From positions 2,844,001 to 2,908,000 of the forward strand of contig NZ_CP137555.1 in assembly GCF_033723955.1 (NCBI RefSeq): a DNA stretch of 64,000 nt, in the 5' to 3' direction. Source of the stretch: Microbulbifer pacificus (GTDB lineage: Bacteria > Pseudomonadota > Gammaproteobacteria > Pseudomonadales > Cellvibrionaceae). Below the pieces are notes generated by a model. It ran no database searches. It was not told where the DNA came from and saw only the letters and a list, made by a program, of their open reading frames with translations. Shown here in pieces: positions 34,598 to 41,505 of the stretch (within the stretch, counting starts at the first letter, position 1; each line of letters begins with the position of its first letter). The position numbers and the translations under genes were made by a program.

Positions 34598-35497
34598 ATG
34601 GAAAAGGTTGCATTTATCGGCCTCGGCAATATGGGTGGACCCATGGCGGCGAACCTGGTGAAAAAGGGGTTTGCGGTCACCGCCTTTGATCTGTCACAAC
34701 CGATGCTCGACATGGCGGTGAGCAATGGTTGCAAGCGAGCCGATAGCGCCCATAGCGCGCTGGAAGGCGCGGACGTGGTGGTGTCGATGTTGCCCCATGG
34801 CGAAGCGGTGCGATCCCTGTATCTGGGGGTGCACGGCTTGCTGCAGGGGATGAATCCCGAAACCCTGCTGATTGACTGCTCAACTATTTCTGCCAGCGAC
34901 GCCCGCCAGCTCATCGCCGCTGCCGGTGAGCGCGGGATCGAGGCGCTGGATGCGCCGGTTTCCGGTGGCACTGCGGCGGCGGCCGCCGGCACTCTGTCAT
35001 TTATGTGTGGTGGCGAGGAGAAGACGCTGGAGCGCGCGCGGCCAGTACTCTCGGCCATGGGAACAAATATTTTTCACGCGGGGCCTGCCGGCAGTGGTCA
35101 GGTAGCAAAAATCTGCAACAACATGCTGCTGGCTATCCATATGATCGGCACCGCCGAGGCGCTGCAGTTGGGGGTGGATAACGGGCTCGATCCCAAGGTG
35201 CTGTCGGAAATAATGCGCGCGAGTTCTGGCGGCAACTGGTCGCTGGAAAAATACAATCCCTATCCCGGGGTCATGGAGGGCGTGCCCGCATCGCGGGATT
35301 ATGCCGGCGGATTTTCGGTGGCGCTGATGCTGAAAGATCTCGGCCTTGCCATGGATACCGCGGCCGGCAGTGCTTCCTCCACACCGCTGGGAGCGCTGGC
35401 AAAAAACCTGTACCAGTTGCACGGCGGCGATCCCATCAATCGTGTGCTGGATTTTTCCAGTATCCAGAATCTGTTCCGCCGCCCGGCGGGTGACTGA
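34598..35497 (+). CDS. mmsB: 3-hydroxyisobutyrate dehydrogenase
   Basis: A 299-residue beta-hydroxyacid dehydrogenase that oxidises 3-hydroxyisobutyrate to methylmalonate semialdehyde with NAD in valine degradation. VAFIGLGNMGGPMAANL is the dinucleotide loop plus substrate signature; the catalytic Lys is in GSGQVAKICNNMLLAIHM; DAPVSGGTAAAAAGTL and the late DYAGGFSVALMLKDLGLA block fit MmsB closely. Its substrate is the product of the hydrolase at 27.8 kb. The two valine genes are split by the divergent starch operon. The ATG follows a weak AAAGG site. Confidence 0.92.
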   Translation: MEKVAFIGLGNMGGPMAANLVKKGFAVTAFDLSQPMLDMAVSNGCKRADSAHSALEGADVVVSMLPHGEAVRSLYLGVHGLLQGMNPETLLIDCSTISASDARQLIAAAGERGIEALDAPVSGGTAAAAAGTLSFMCGGEEKTLERARPVLSAMGTNIFHAGPAGSGQVAKICNNMLLAIHMIGTAEALQLGVDNGLDPKVLSEIMRASSGGNWSLEKYNPYPGVMEGVPASRDYAGGFSVALMLKDLGLAMDTAAGSASSTPLGALAKNLYQLHGGDPINRVLDFSSIQNLFRRPAGD

Positions 35498-35591
35498 CTG
35501 CCTGCCCCCACCCGGGGGCGGTGCGCCGATCTGCATTTTCCATTTCTGTCTTCATCCAATTTTTGGTGTTTTTTCCACACACGCAACGCGA

Positions 35592-35605
35592 TTGATTTGC
35601 ATCAA
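35592..35605. promoter_or_regulatory. FNR/Anr box upstream of ompW
   Basis: TTGATTTGCATCAA matches the TTGAT-N4-ATCAA consensus perfectly, 115 bp before the OmpW start. An Anr-type regulator is encoded 2.4 kb downstream. Confidence 0.85.
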
Positions 35606-35719
35606 GCCGTGTTGCGTGGCCCGTGTTTATTCTGCGACAACCTCGAGGCATCGATAAACCAATAACGCAAAAGCCAATCCTCGGGCGAAAAAACAACGAC
35701 TAAGGATTTGGAGATACAT

Positions 35720-36409
35720 ATGAAAAAAATGGCTTTCTGCTGCGCCCTGGTTTCCCTGGTAAGCGGTTCGGCTTTTGCTTATGAAAGCGGTGATTTAATT
35801 CTGCGCAGTGGCGCGGCAACCGTAAGTCCGGAAGTGAGCTCCAGCGCTCTTGCCCTGGGTGATGCCACACTGGATGGCACCGCAGCGGATGTTGAAAATG
35901 GAACCGCACTGAGTCTGATCGGCACATATATGCTGAATAATCACTGGGGATTGGAAGTTGTGGCCGCTACCCCGTTCAGCCACGACCTGAAAGTGTCTGG
36001 ATTGGGGGAAACCTTCGACCTGGGGGAAACCCGGCATCTTCCTCCCACAGTACTGTTGCAGTACTACCCGCTGGCACCATCCTCCCGTGTGCAGCCCTAT
36101 GTCGGCGTGGGACTGAATTACACCGTGTTTTTTGATGAGGAAATTGCCGCCGATGCAAACGACGTGTTTGCAACAATCGGGGCTACCGGCAAAGCCGAAT
36201 TGTCGCTGAAAAACTCCAGTGGCGTGGCCGCCGAAGTGGGTGCGGATATCGCGTTTGGCGCCGATGATCGCTGGCTGTTCAATGTCGCGCTGTGGTGGAT
36301 GGATATCGACACCAAGGCGCGGGTCAAGGTACCGGGTGTTGGTGTGGTAACTGCCGACGTGGCGTTGGACCCGCTGGTCTATACCGCCGGGTTCGGATAC
36401 CGCTTCTGA
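35720..36409 (+). CDS. ompW: OmpW family outer membrane protein, probable Anr target
   Basis: A 229-residue precursor with a signal peptide (MKKMAFCCALVSLVSGSAFA), then YESGDLILRSGAATVSPEV. GTYMLNNHWGLEVVAATPFSHDLKVSGL and the LGETRHLPPTVLLQYY block are OmpW hallmarks, and it ends in YTAGFGYRF. It forms a small eight-stranded outer-membrane channel; OmpW is known to rise under anaerobic conditions in enterobacteria under FNR control, in keeping with the perfect FNR box upstream. The start at 35720 has GGAG 8 bases before it; the longer frame from TTG 35708 is rejected. Confidence 0.92.
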   Translation: MKKMAFCCALVSLVSGSAFAYESGDLILRSGAATVSPEVSSSALALGDATLDGTAADVENGTALSLIGTYMLNNHWGLEVVAATPFSHDLKVSGLGETFDLGETRHLPPTVLLQYYPLAPSSRVQPYVGVGLNYTVFFDEEIAADANDVFATIGATGKAELSLKNSSGVAAEVGADIAFGADDRWLFNVALWWMDIDTKARVKVPGVGVVTADVALDPLVYTAGFGYRF

Positions 36410-36453
36410 GCCGCGGGTTCCGGGCGCAACGCCCGGCCAGAATCCGCCGCCCC

Positions 36454-36467
36454 TTGATTGAGATCAA
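36454..36467. promoter_or_regulatory. FNR/Anr box upstream of hemN
   Basis: TTGATTGAGATCAA is a perfect TTGAT-N4-ATCAA palindrome, 75 bp before the hemN start, a usual distance for activation. Confidence 0.88.
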
Positions 36468-36541
36468 GAGGCGGCGGTACATCTCCGGATAATTTTCCAC
36501 TCCTCCCTCACCCGCGATTCAACCCCTGAGGTTTTCTGTCG

Positions 36542-37960
36542 ATGGACGATCAATGTGAAAGTGCAGTCAGCGCTGCGCCCAGTCAGGAACTGCCCGCACT
36601 GTCGCCGCAACTATTGGCGCGCTATGCCGGGGCCTGCCCGCGCTACACGTCCTATCCCACCGCCGACCGGTTTTATCCGCTGAGTGGAACTGCGGGGGGG
36701 GAGCAGCCGTGGGACGCGCTGAAAAACGTGGAAACCCTGTCGCTGTATGTGCACATCCCGTTCTGTCGCTCGCTGTGTTACTTCTGCGCCTGCAACAAGA
36801 TCATCACCAATCAATACGGCCTTGCTTCCAGTTATCTGGACAACGTTTTGCGCGAGGCCCAGTGGTATCGCGAGCGGGTGGCGAAGGCGCCAGTGGTGCA
36901 GTTACACCTGGGGGGCGGAACCCCGACCTTCCTGAACGACGGCGATCTGACGCGCCTGATGGCGGGACTGGGGGAAATCTTCGACCTGCGTGCCGGTGAT
37001 GACGTGGAGTACAGCATCGAAGCTGACCCTCGCGTGCTGGAGGATGAAACCCTGGATACCCTGCGCGAATTGGGGTTCAACCGCCTGAGCCTGGGTATCC
37101 AGGATTTCAACCTGGATGTACAGCGTGCGGTCAACCGCATCTGCAGTCCCGAACAGGTGCGCGCGTTGACCGAGGGCGCGCGGGCGCGGGGCTTTGGTTC
37201 CATTTCCTACGACCTGATCTACGGCCTGCCGGGGCAGGACGTTGCGAGCCTCGAACAGACCATCGATGCCGTTATGGATCTGGCTCCAGATAGGATCGCC
37301 TTGTATCACTACGCCCACCTGCCGGAGCGCTTCAAGGCCCAGCGCCTGATCAATACCGACCTGATTCCGTCGCCGTCGGCAAAGATCGCCATGCAGCTCG
37401 CTGCCAGCCGCCGGCTCACCGAAGCGGGCTATGTGTTTCTCGGCATGGACCACTTCGCCCGCCCGGACGATGCGCTGGCACAGGCGGCCGCGGAAAGGCG
37501 CCTGGCGCGCAACTTCCAGGGTTACACCCTGATGCCGGCGGACGCACTGGTCGGCCTTGGGGCTTCCGCCATCAGCTACAGCCGCGACGGCTACTGGCAG
37601 AATCATCACAGCCTGAAAGAGTACGCCGCCGCGATCGGCGAGCGCGGTGAAGCCATCTGTCGCGGATGGCAACTTAACCCGGACGACCGCCTGCGCCAGT
37701 GGCTGATCATGGAGCTGATGTGCCATCTGCGCATTGATAAGGGGGAAGTGGAGGCGAAAACGGGGCAGTCATTCGAGTCTGCATTTGGCGCGGAACTGGC
37801 GCGATTGCAGCCCATGTTCGCCGACGGACTGGTGGGACAGTCAGAGTCTGACCTCTACGTCACCGAGCGCGGCCGCTGGTTCCTGCGCAATGCCGCCGCG
37901 GCGTTCGACGTCTATCTGCACGGCCAGCAGACCGGCGCCCGCTACTCGCGGGTGCTTTAA
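36542..37960 (+). CDS. hemN: Oxygen-independent coproporphyrinogen III oxidase
   Basis: A 472-residue radical SAM enzyme that decarboxylates coproporphyrinogen III to protoporphyrinogen IX without oxygen, a step of heme synthesis. The 4Fe-4S site is CRSLCYFC (C75, C79, C82) with the HemN-specific fourth Cys two residues on. YVHIPFC, LGGGTPTFLN, SIEADPR and the RLSLGIQDFN block are as in true HemN, and PRYTSYPTADRF at the N-terminus separates it from HemW. It lies between an FNR box and the anr gene, an arrangement common in gammaproteobacteria. Confidence 0.95.
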   Translation: MDDQCESAVSAAPSQELPALSPQLLARYAGACPRYTSYPTADRFYPLSGTAGGEQPWDALKNVETLSLYVHIPFCRSLCYFCACNKIITNQYGLASSYLDNVLREAQWYRERVAKAPVVQLHLGGGTPTFLNDGDLTRLMAGLGEIFDLRAGDDVEYSIEADPRVLEDETLDTLRELGFNRLSLGIQDFNLDVQRAVNRICSPEQVRALTEGARARGFGSISYDLIYGLPGQDVASLEQTIDAVMDLAPDRIALYHYAHLPERFKAQRLINTDLIPSPSAKIAMQLAASRRLTEAGYVFLGMDHFARPDDALAQAAAERRLARNFQGYTLMPADALVGLGASAISYSRDGYWQNHHSLKEYAAAIGERGEAICRGWQLNPDDRLRQWLIMELMCHLRIDKGEVEAKTGQSFESAFGAELARLQPMFADGLVGQSESDLYVTERGRWFLRNAAAAFDVYLHGQQTGARYSRVL

Positions 37961-38040
37961 CACGGTTAAGCGGATAGAATAACGGCGACTATTATTTCGG
38001 CTTCGAAAACTCATTTGCAAAGCGGCGAACCGGGCACTCA

Positions 38041-38766
38041 ATGAAAGAGACTTCTTCTGCAGTCAGTTGTAGCAATTGTTCCGTGCGGCGACTGTGCCTT
38101 CCTGTAGGCCTGAGTGAGGAAGATATTGCGCGCCTCGAGCAGGTCACCCGCAAGAAAAAAATCGTCAAGGCCGGCGAGACTCTGTTTCGCGCCGGTGATC
38201 CCTTTATCGGCCTGTTTGCCATTCGCTCCGGCAGCTTCAAGTCGGCGGTGATCGGTGCCGACGGTGATACCCAAGTAACCCATTTTGCGCTTCCCGGAGA
38301 ACTGCTGGGGCTGGACGCCTACAGTGGTGGCAGCCACCCGGGCTACGCCGAGGCGCTGGAAGAGAGCAGTGTGTGTGTGCTGCCCTTCAGCCAGCTGGAA
38401 AGCCTCGCCCAGGAAATTCCCGCGCTGCAAAAGCAGATCTACAGTATTTTTTCTGAAGAATTGAAGCAGGAAAATGAAGCCCTGTTGCTGCTGGGCAAGC
38501 GCTCGGCGGACAGCCGCCTGGCGGCACTGCTGATCAACATTTCCAGCCGCTACGCGCGCCGCGGTTATTCCGCCAGTGAATTCATCCTGTCGATGCCACG
38601 CATGGATATCGCGAACTATCTCGGCCTCACCGCAGAAACCGTCAGTCGCCTGATTTCCCGTTTTCAAAAGCAGGGGTTGATCAAGGTGCAGGGCCGTTCG
38701 GTGTCCATCCTCGACCTGATTGCGCTGAGCGAGCTGGCGGGTACGCACTGCAGCTACGAAAGCTGA
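38041..38766 (+). CDS. anr: Anr/FNR-type oxygen-sensing transcription regulator
   Basis: A 241-residue Crp/Fnr-family activator. The cluster ligands C10, C13 and C19 (SCSNCSVRRLC) and C112 (ESSVCVLPF) have the same 93-residue spacing between third and fourth Cys as in E. coli FNR, so an oxygen-labile 4Fe-4S cluster is expected. A cNMP-like beta-roll is followed by a dimer helix and a helix-turn-helix with AETVSRLISRFQKQGLI, whose E-x-x-S-R reads TTGAT. Three matching sites lie within 4 kb. The gene sits 80 bp after hemN. Confidence 0.95.
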   Translation: MKETSSAVSCSNCSVRRLCLPVGLSEEDIARLEQVTRKKKIVKAGETLFRAGDPFIGLFAIRSGSFKSAVIGADGDTQVTHFALPGELLGLDAYSGGSHPGYAEALEESSVCVLPFSQLESLAQEIPALQKQIYSIFSEELKQENEALLLLGKRSADSRLAALLINISSRYARRGYSASEFILSMPRMDIANYLGLTAETVSRLISRFQKQGLIKVQGRSVSILDLIALSELAGTHCSYES

Positions 38767-38851
38767 AGCCGCACTGCGGGCCAGGTTCTCCAGCTAAGCC
38801 CGCTTCCGCCAGTTTTCCCAAACTCCTCAACCGATTGCCGGTGCGCTCGCT

Positions 38852-39418
38852 TCAGGCAACGGCCTCGGTAGCGAGTTCGGCGAGCCCCCGGTAGGCGGAT
38901 TCATACAATTTTTTCACGCCTTCGGTGAAATGCGCGGATTGGCGCTGTTCCAGCTTGGTGCGGATGTCGTGCCAATCCGCTGGTGTCAGCAACTCTGCTA
39001 CCAGCGGAAACAGGATTTCGTTTTCCCGCTTGAGGTGTCGGCGCTGCAACTCGATGTAATCCCTGGCCGCGCCAAACAACAGCTCCCGCTCCACCGCCGC
39101 ATCGTTCGCCACTGCATAAAACAACTGGTTCATACGACGGGTTGCCGCGGCGATTTTTTCATGTTCGTTCAGTGTCTTGTGGATAACATCGCGCACATCC
39201 ACAGGTTTACCCAGCAGATGTTCAAAAACCAGGTCCTCTATCGGGTGATGCCACTGATCCGGGTATACGGAAAAATAATCCAGCGCGTCCATTATCAGGC
39301 TCAGGGTGGCGGGATCGCGATCGTGTTTCCCCAACTGCTGCAGTAAATGCTCAAACACATCGAGCAGTGTCTGCATATGTTTGTGATCGCTGCATAGTTG
39401 CTTGAAGGTACCGTTCAT
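38852..39418 (-). CDS. Hemerythrin-domain protein
   Basis: A 188-residue four-helix protein with the His/Glu pattern of hemerythrin HHE domains: CSDHKHMQTLLD, DQWHHPIEDLVFEHLL, TLNEHEKIAAATRR and RRHLKRENEILFPLVAEL. A di-iron site binding oxygen or nitric oxide is likely. A perfect FNR/Anr box lies 66 bp upstream, which supports a role in low-oxygen or nitrosative conditions, possibly oxygen or NO handling or iron-cluster repair. It converges on anr. The remaining C-terminal region is a short helix without motif. Confidence 0.85.
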   Translation of the reverse strand: MNGTFKQLCSDHKHMQTLLDVFEHLLQQLGKHDRDPATLSLIMDALDYFSVYPDQWHHPIEDLVFEHLLGKPVDVRDVIHKTLNEHEKIAAATRRMNQLFYAVANDAAVERELLFGAARDYIELQRRHLKRENEILFPLVAELLTPADWHDIRTKLEQRQSAHFTEGVKKLYESAYRGLAELATEAVA

Positions 39419-39483
39419 CGCCTGTCTCCGTGACTGAAGTCTTTTTTGATCTCTTCATTGTTGTCAGACGGGACGGAAGGCGA

Positions 39484-39497
39484 TTGATGTGGATCAA
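39484..39497. promoter_or_regulatory. FNR/Anr box upstream of the hemerythrin gene
   Basis: TTGATGTGGATCAA is a perfect TTGAT-N4-ATCAA site, located 66 bp upstream of the ATG at 39418 on the minus strand. Confidence 0.85.
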
Positions 39498-39583
39498 GTT
39501 GCGGTGAACTGATGGGGATATTGCCGCCCTTTGCCGGAGGGGGTGGCAAGAGGCGGCAATTCGGACGGTGGCAATGGGCGGGA

Positions 39584-39988
39584 TTAGAAGAAATAATCCT
39601 CCAGATCGATTTTCTCCCAGTCGTACACCAAACGGGCGCCATCGGCGGTAACCAGGCTCACCTTGTTTGCCACCAGGCAATCCGACCAGTCCACCCGGTT
39701 CAGATCCGCCATCTCAGCACCGCCCGGTCCCTTCACGATGGAGTCCTCCCACGCCTGGTGGCAGTAGCTGGGAATCTCTCCCTGAATCACCAGCTCGCGC
39801 CCGAGGTATTTCTCGTAATTCAGTTGCGGCATACGGTTGAGGTGAAACCGGTCCTGCTCCCCCAGCAAAAAATATTTACCGTTTTCCTCCACCAGAGTAC
39901 CGGTCGCGGTCAATGGCTGCTGGGCCGGATTGGCGGCACAGGCGGAGAGGAAAACGAGTGGTAGCAGATAGCCTTTTCGGGAATCCAT
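39584..39988 (-). CDS. Small putative lipoprotein of unknown function
   Basis: A 134-residue protein not recognised as a known family. It starts with a short lipoprotein signal and a lipobox (LVFLSAC at the cleavage Cys), followed by a mature domain rich in beta-strand character: GTLVEENGKYFLLGEQDRFHLNRMP, LGRELVIQGEIPS. This resembles small beta-barrel or OB-like periplasmic proteins. Two further Cys (SYCHQ and SDCLV) may form a disulfide. The start at 39988 is supported by an AAAGAG site; the frame reaches 40018. The membrane anchor is inferred. Confidence 0.65.
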   Translation of the reverse strand: MDSRKGYLLPLVFLSACAANPAQQPLTATGTLVEENGKYFLLGEQDRFHLNRMPQLNYEKYLGRELVIQGEIPSYCHQAWEDSIVKGPGGAEMADLNRVDWSDCLVANKVSLVTADGARLVYDWEKIDLEDYFF

Positions 39989-40107
39989 AATTGTTACTCT
40001 TTGGTTATTTGTGACCAAAATAGCAAGTGACGATTGCAGTTGCGTTTCAGTTTCATTTCACCTGGCGGATGAATACAGGCTGACGAAGTAGTGTGTCTTG
40101 AATGGAA

Positions 40108-40299
40108 GGCAAGACGGCGGGTATCGGTTTTCAGAAGCGTCAGCAACAGGGAAGTCGCTGACGCAGCGTACAGGGGTTAGGCAAGCGTTTGCGAAGCACC
40201 GCTTCGCGTGCAGCCTAACGACGCCAATCTCTGATTGGCGGCCGGGCCCGCTTGCGGGTATTCATAGCGGTTCTGAAAACCGATACCCGGTGGCTTGCC
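40108..40299 (+). repeat. Structured intergenic repeat, copy B with nested insert
   Basis: A 192-bp member of the repeat family. Outer stem GCGGGTATCGGTTTTCAGAA pairs with TTCTGAAAACCGATACCC, extended by GGCAAG/CTTGCC. Hairpin 1 is GCGTCAGCAAC with GTCGCTGACGC (one A-C mismatch). Hairpin 2 is broken after GCGTACAGGG by an insert of about 80 bp (40176-40258); the sequence then resumes with TATTCATAGCGG. The insert is itself three hairpins. The element lies between the lipoprotein and hugZ genes, both on minus. Confidence 0.85.
40176..40258 (+). repeat. Nested three-hairpin insert within repeat copy B
   Basis: Hairpin one, 40176-40219, pairs GTTAGGC with GCCTAAC and encloses CGAAGC/GCTTCG. Hairpin two, 40223-40239, is GCCAATC TCT GATTGGC. 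Hairpin three, 40247-40258, is CCCGC TT GCGGG. The three other family members have an ordinary short hairpin at this place. Confidence 0.7.
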
Positions 40300-40334
40300 G
40301 CCACTGACCAGCTCAGAACCGCACAATAAAAACA

Positions 40335-40910
40335 TCAGGCCGCGTCGCTGTCCTTCTCGCGGTGGCCATCCTTGAGGTGCAGGGCTACCTGCTTTTCCAG
40401 ACCTTCCAGAGCATACGCCTGGCCGAAGCCCTTCACATAGCGGCCCGCGCTCGGTTTCAGTTCGAACAGGTGGAAATCCTCAAGGTTTCTGAGGTGATCC
40501 ATCACCGGCCCGAACTTGTCCCGCAGCTGCTCGATGCGCTCCTGCCACAACGGCGATTCGCGACCGATCATTCCCGCCTCCACATTGAACGTCACCCGCA
40601 AGCGCGCAAACGCCTGCCTGGTATCCGCCTCGTCCGCATTAAATATCACAGAAGCCTTACGATGCGCTTTCAGGTTCGCCGCATGCTCGGAAAGATCGGA
40701 AATAAACAGGTAAAAATTGCCATCCGCCGCCAAAAATGGCGCCGTGCTCGCGTGCGGGTGACCGTCCGGTGTCAGACTCGCCAGATTCAGCAGCCGGCGG
40801 CTGGCGATAAAATCGCGGACTTCCGCTACCAGATCCGCCCCGTCGTTGGTCTTGGGTGAATCGATGTTTGCTGACTGGATATCTTGTTGTGAAACCTGCT
40901 GTTCGCTCAT
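40335..40910 (-). CDS. hugZ: HugZ-family heme utilisation protein
   Basis: A 191-residue split-barrel protein of the pyridoxamine-phosphate-oxidase-like fold. RRLLNLASLTPDGHPHASTAPFLAADGNFYLFISDLSEHAANL and the late FHLFELKPSAGRYVKGFGQAYAL match HugZ, a heme-binding and heme-degrading protein in proteobacteria. It is the last gene of the leftward heme operon, 14 bp after hutX. The start at 40910 (MSEQQVSQQD) follows GAGGGGGAAT. It should act in the cytoplasm on imported heme to release iron. Confidence 0.88.
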   Translation of the reverse strand: MSEQQVSQQDIQSANIDSPKTNDGADLVAEVRDFIASRRLLNLASLTPDGHPHASTAPFLAADGNFYLFISDLSEHAANLKAHRKASVIFNADEADTRQAFARLRVTFNVEAGMIGRESPLWQERIEQLRDKFGPVMDHLRNLEDFHLFELKPSAGRYVKGFGQAYALEGLEKQVALHLKDGHREKDSDAA

Positions 40911-40924
40911 GACGCTATTCCCCC

Positions 40925-41449
40925 TCAGGAATGCGCAGTGCCGTTGACGGCCAGCTGCTGCTTTAACTGTTTGAAACGCTCTACCTGCTCCGGGATCAGC
41001 TGACGCTCCGCATCCCGGCCCAGAAATACCTTGAATACACAATTGCCGCTGGGGGCCAGAAACACCATCGAGTGGCTCTCCGTGCCGCGGTGGGGCTTGC
41101 TCACAAAGGCGACCTCCGTAATGCCGGCCACCAGCAGGTGGCCGTGGAACGGGTTTTTGTGATGCATAAAGTTGTAGTAACCGTGGGCAATGCTGCCCTT
41201 CGGGAATTCGCCCTTGAACTCGAACACCGAGCCCTCGCTCTGTACGATCGCGGTAACCTTGCCCCAGCTCGGCAGCTCCCCGATCAGTTGCCAGACAGCT
41301 TCGCTCCCGGCCAGCGAGGCCATTTCCTCGGGCAGATGGGCGACGATCTCGCGCACACTGGTGTCGAGTTTTTCCGCCATCTGCTCCAGGGTGTAACCGG
41401 ATTCACTGGCGAGCAATTCCCGAATTTTTTCCTGTCGCTGTTGCTGCAT
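40925..41449 (-). CDS. hutX: Heme utilisation cytosolic carrier protein HutX
   Basis: A 174-residue protein of the HutX/HuvX family, which carries heme in the cytoplasm to the degrading protein HugZ/HutZ. Typical blocks are EMAEKLDTSVREIVAHLPEEM, WGKVTAIVQSEGSVFEFKGEFPKGSIAHGYYNF and GTESHSMVFLAPSGNCVFKVFLGRD. The start at 41449 (MQQQRQEK) has GGGA upstream; a GTG at 41491 is the alternative. It lies between the receptor and hugZ in one operon. Confidence 0.9.
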   Translation of the reverse strand: MQQQRQEKIRELLASESGYTLEQMAEKLDTSVREIVAHLPEEMASLAGSEAVWQLIGELPSWGKVTAIVQSEGSVFEFKGEFPKGSIAHGYYNFMHHKNPFHGHLLVAGITEVAFVSKPHRGTESHSMVFLAPSGNCVFKVFLGRDAERQLIPEQVERFKQLKQQLAVNGTAHS

Positions 41450-41505
41450 AGGCAATCCCAAAAATATTTCCGTGTGTGTGAATTCAGACACTTACTTCGA
41501 ATCCG

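Noticed and set aside
41493..41503. TTCGAATCC as a tRNA T-loop
   Set aside because: No cloverleaf, anticodon arm or acceptor stem could be built around it.
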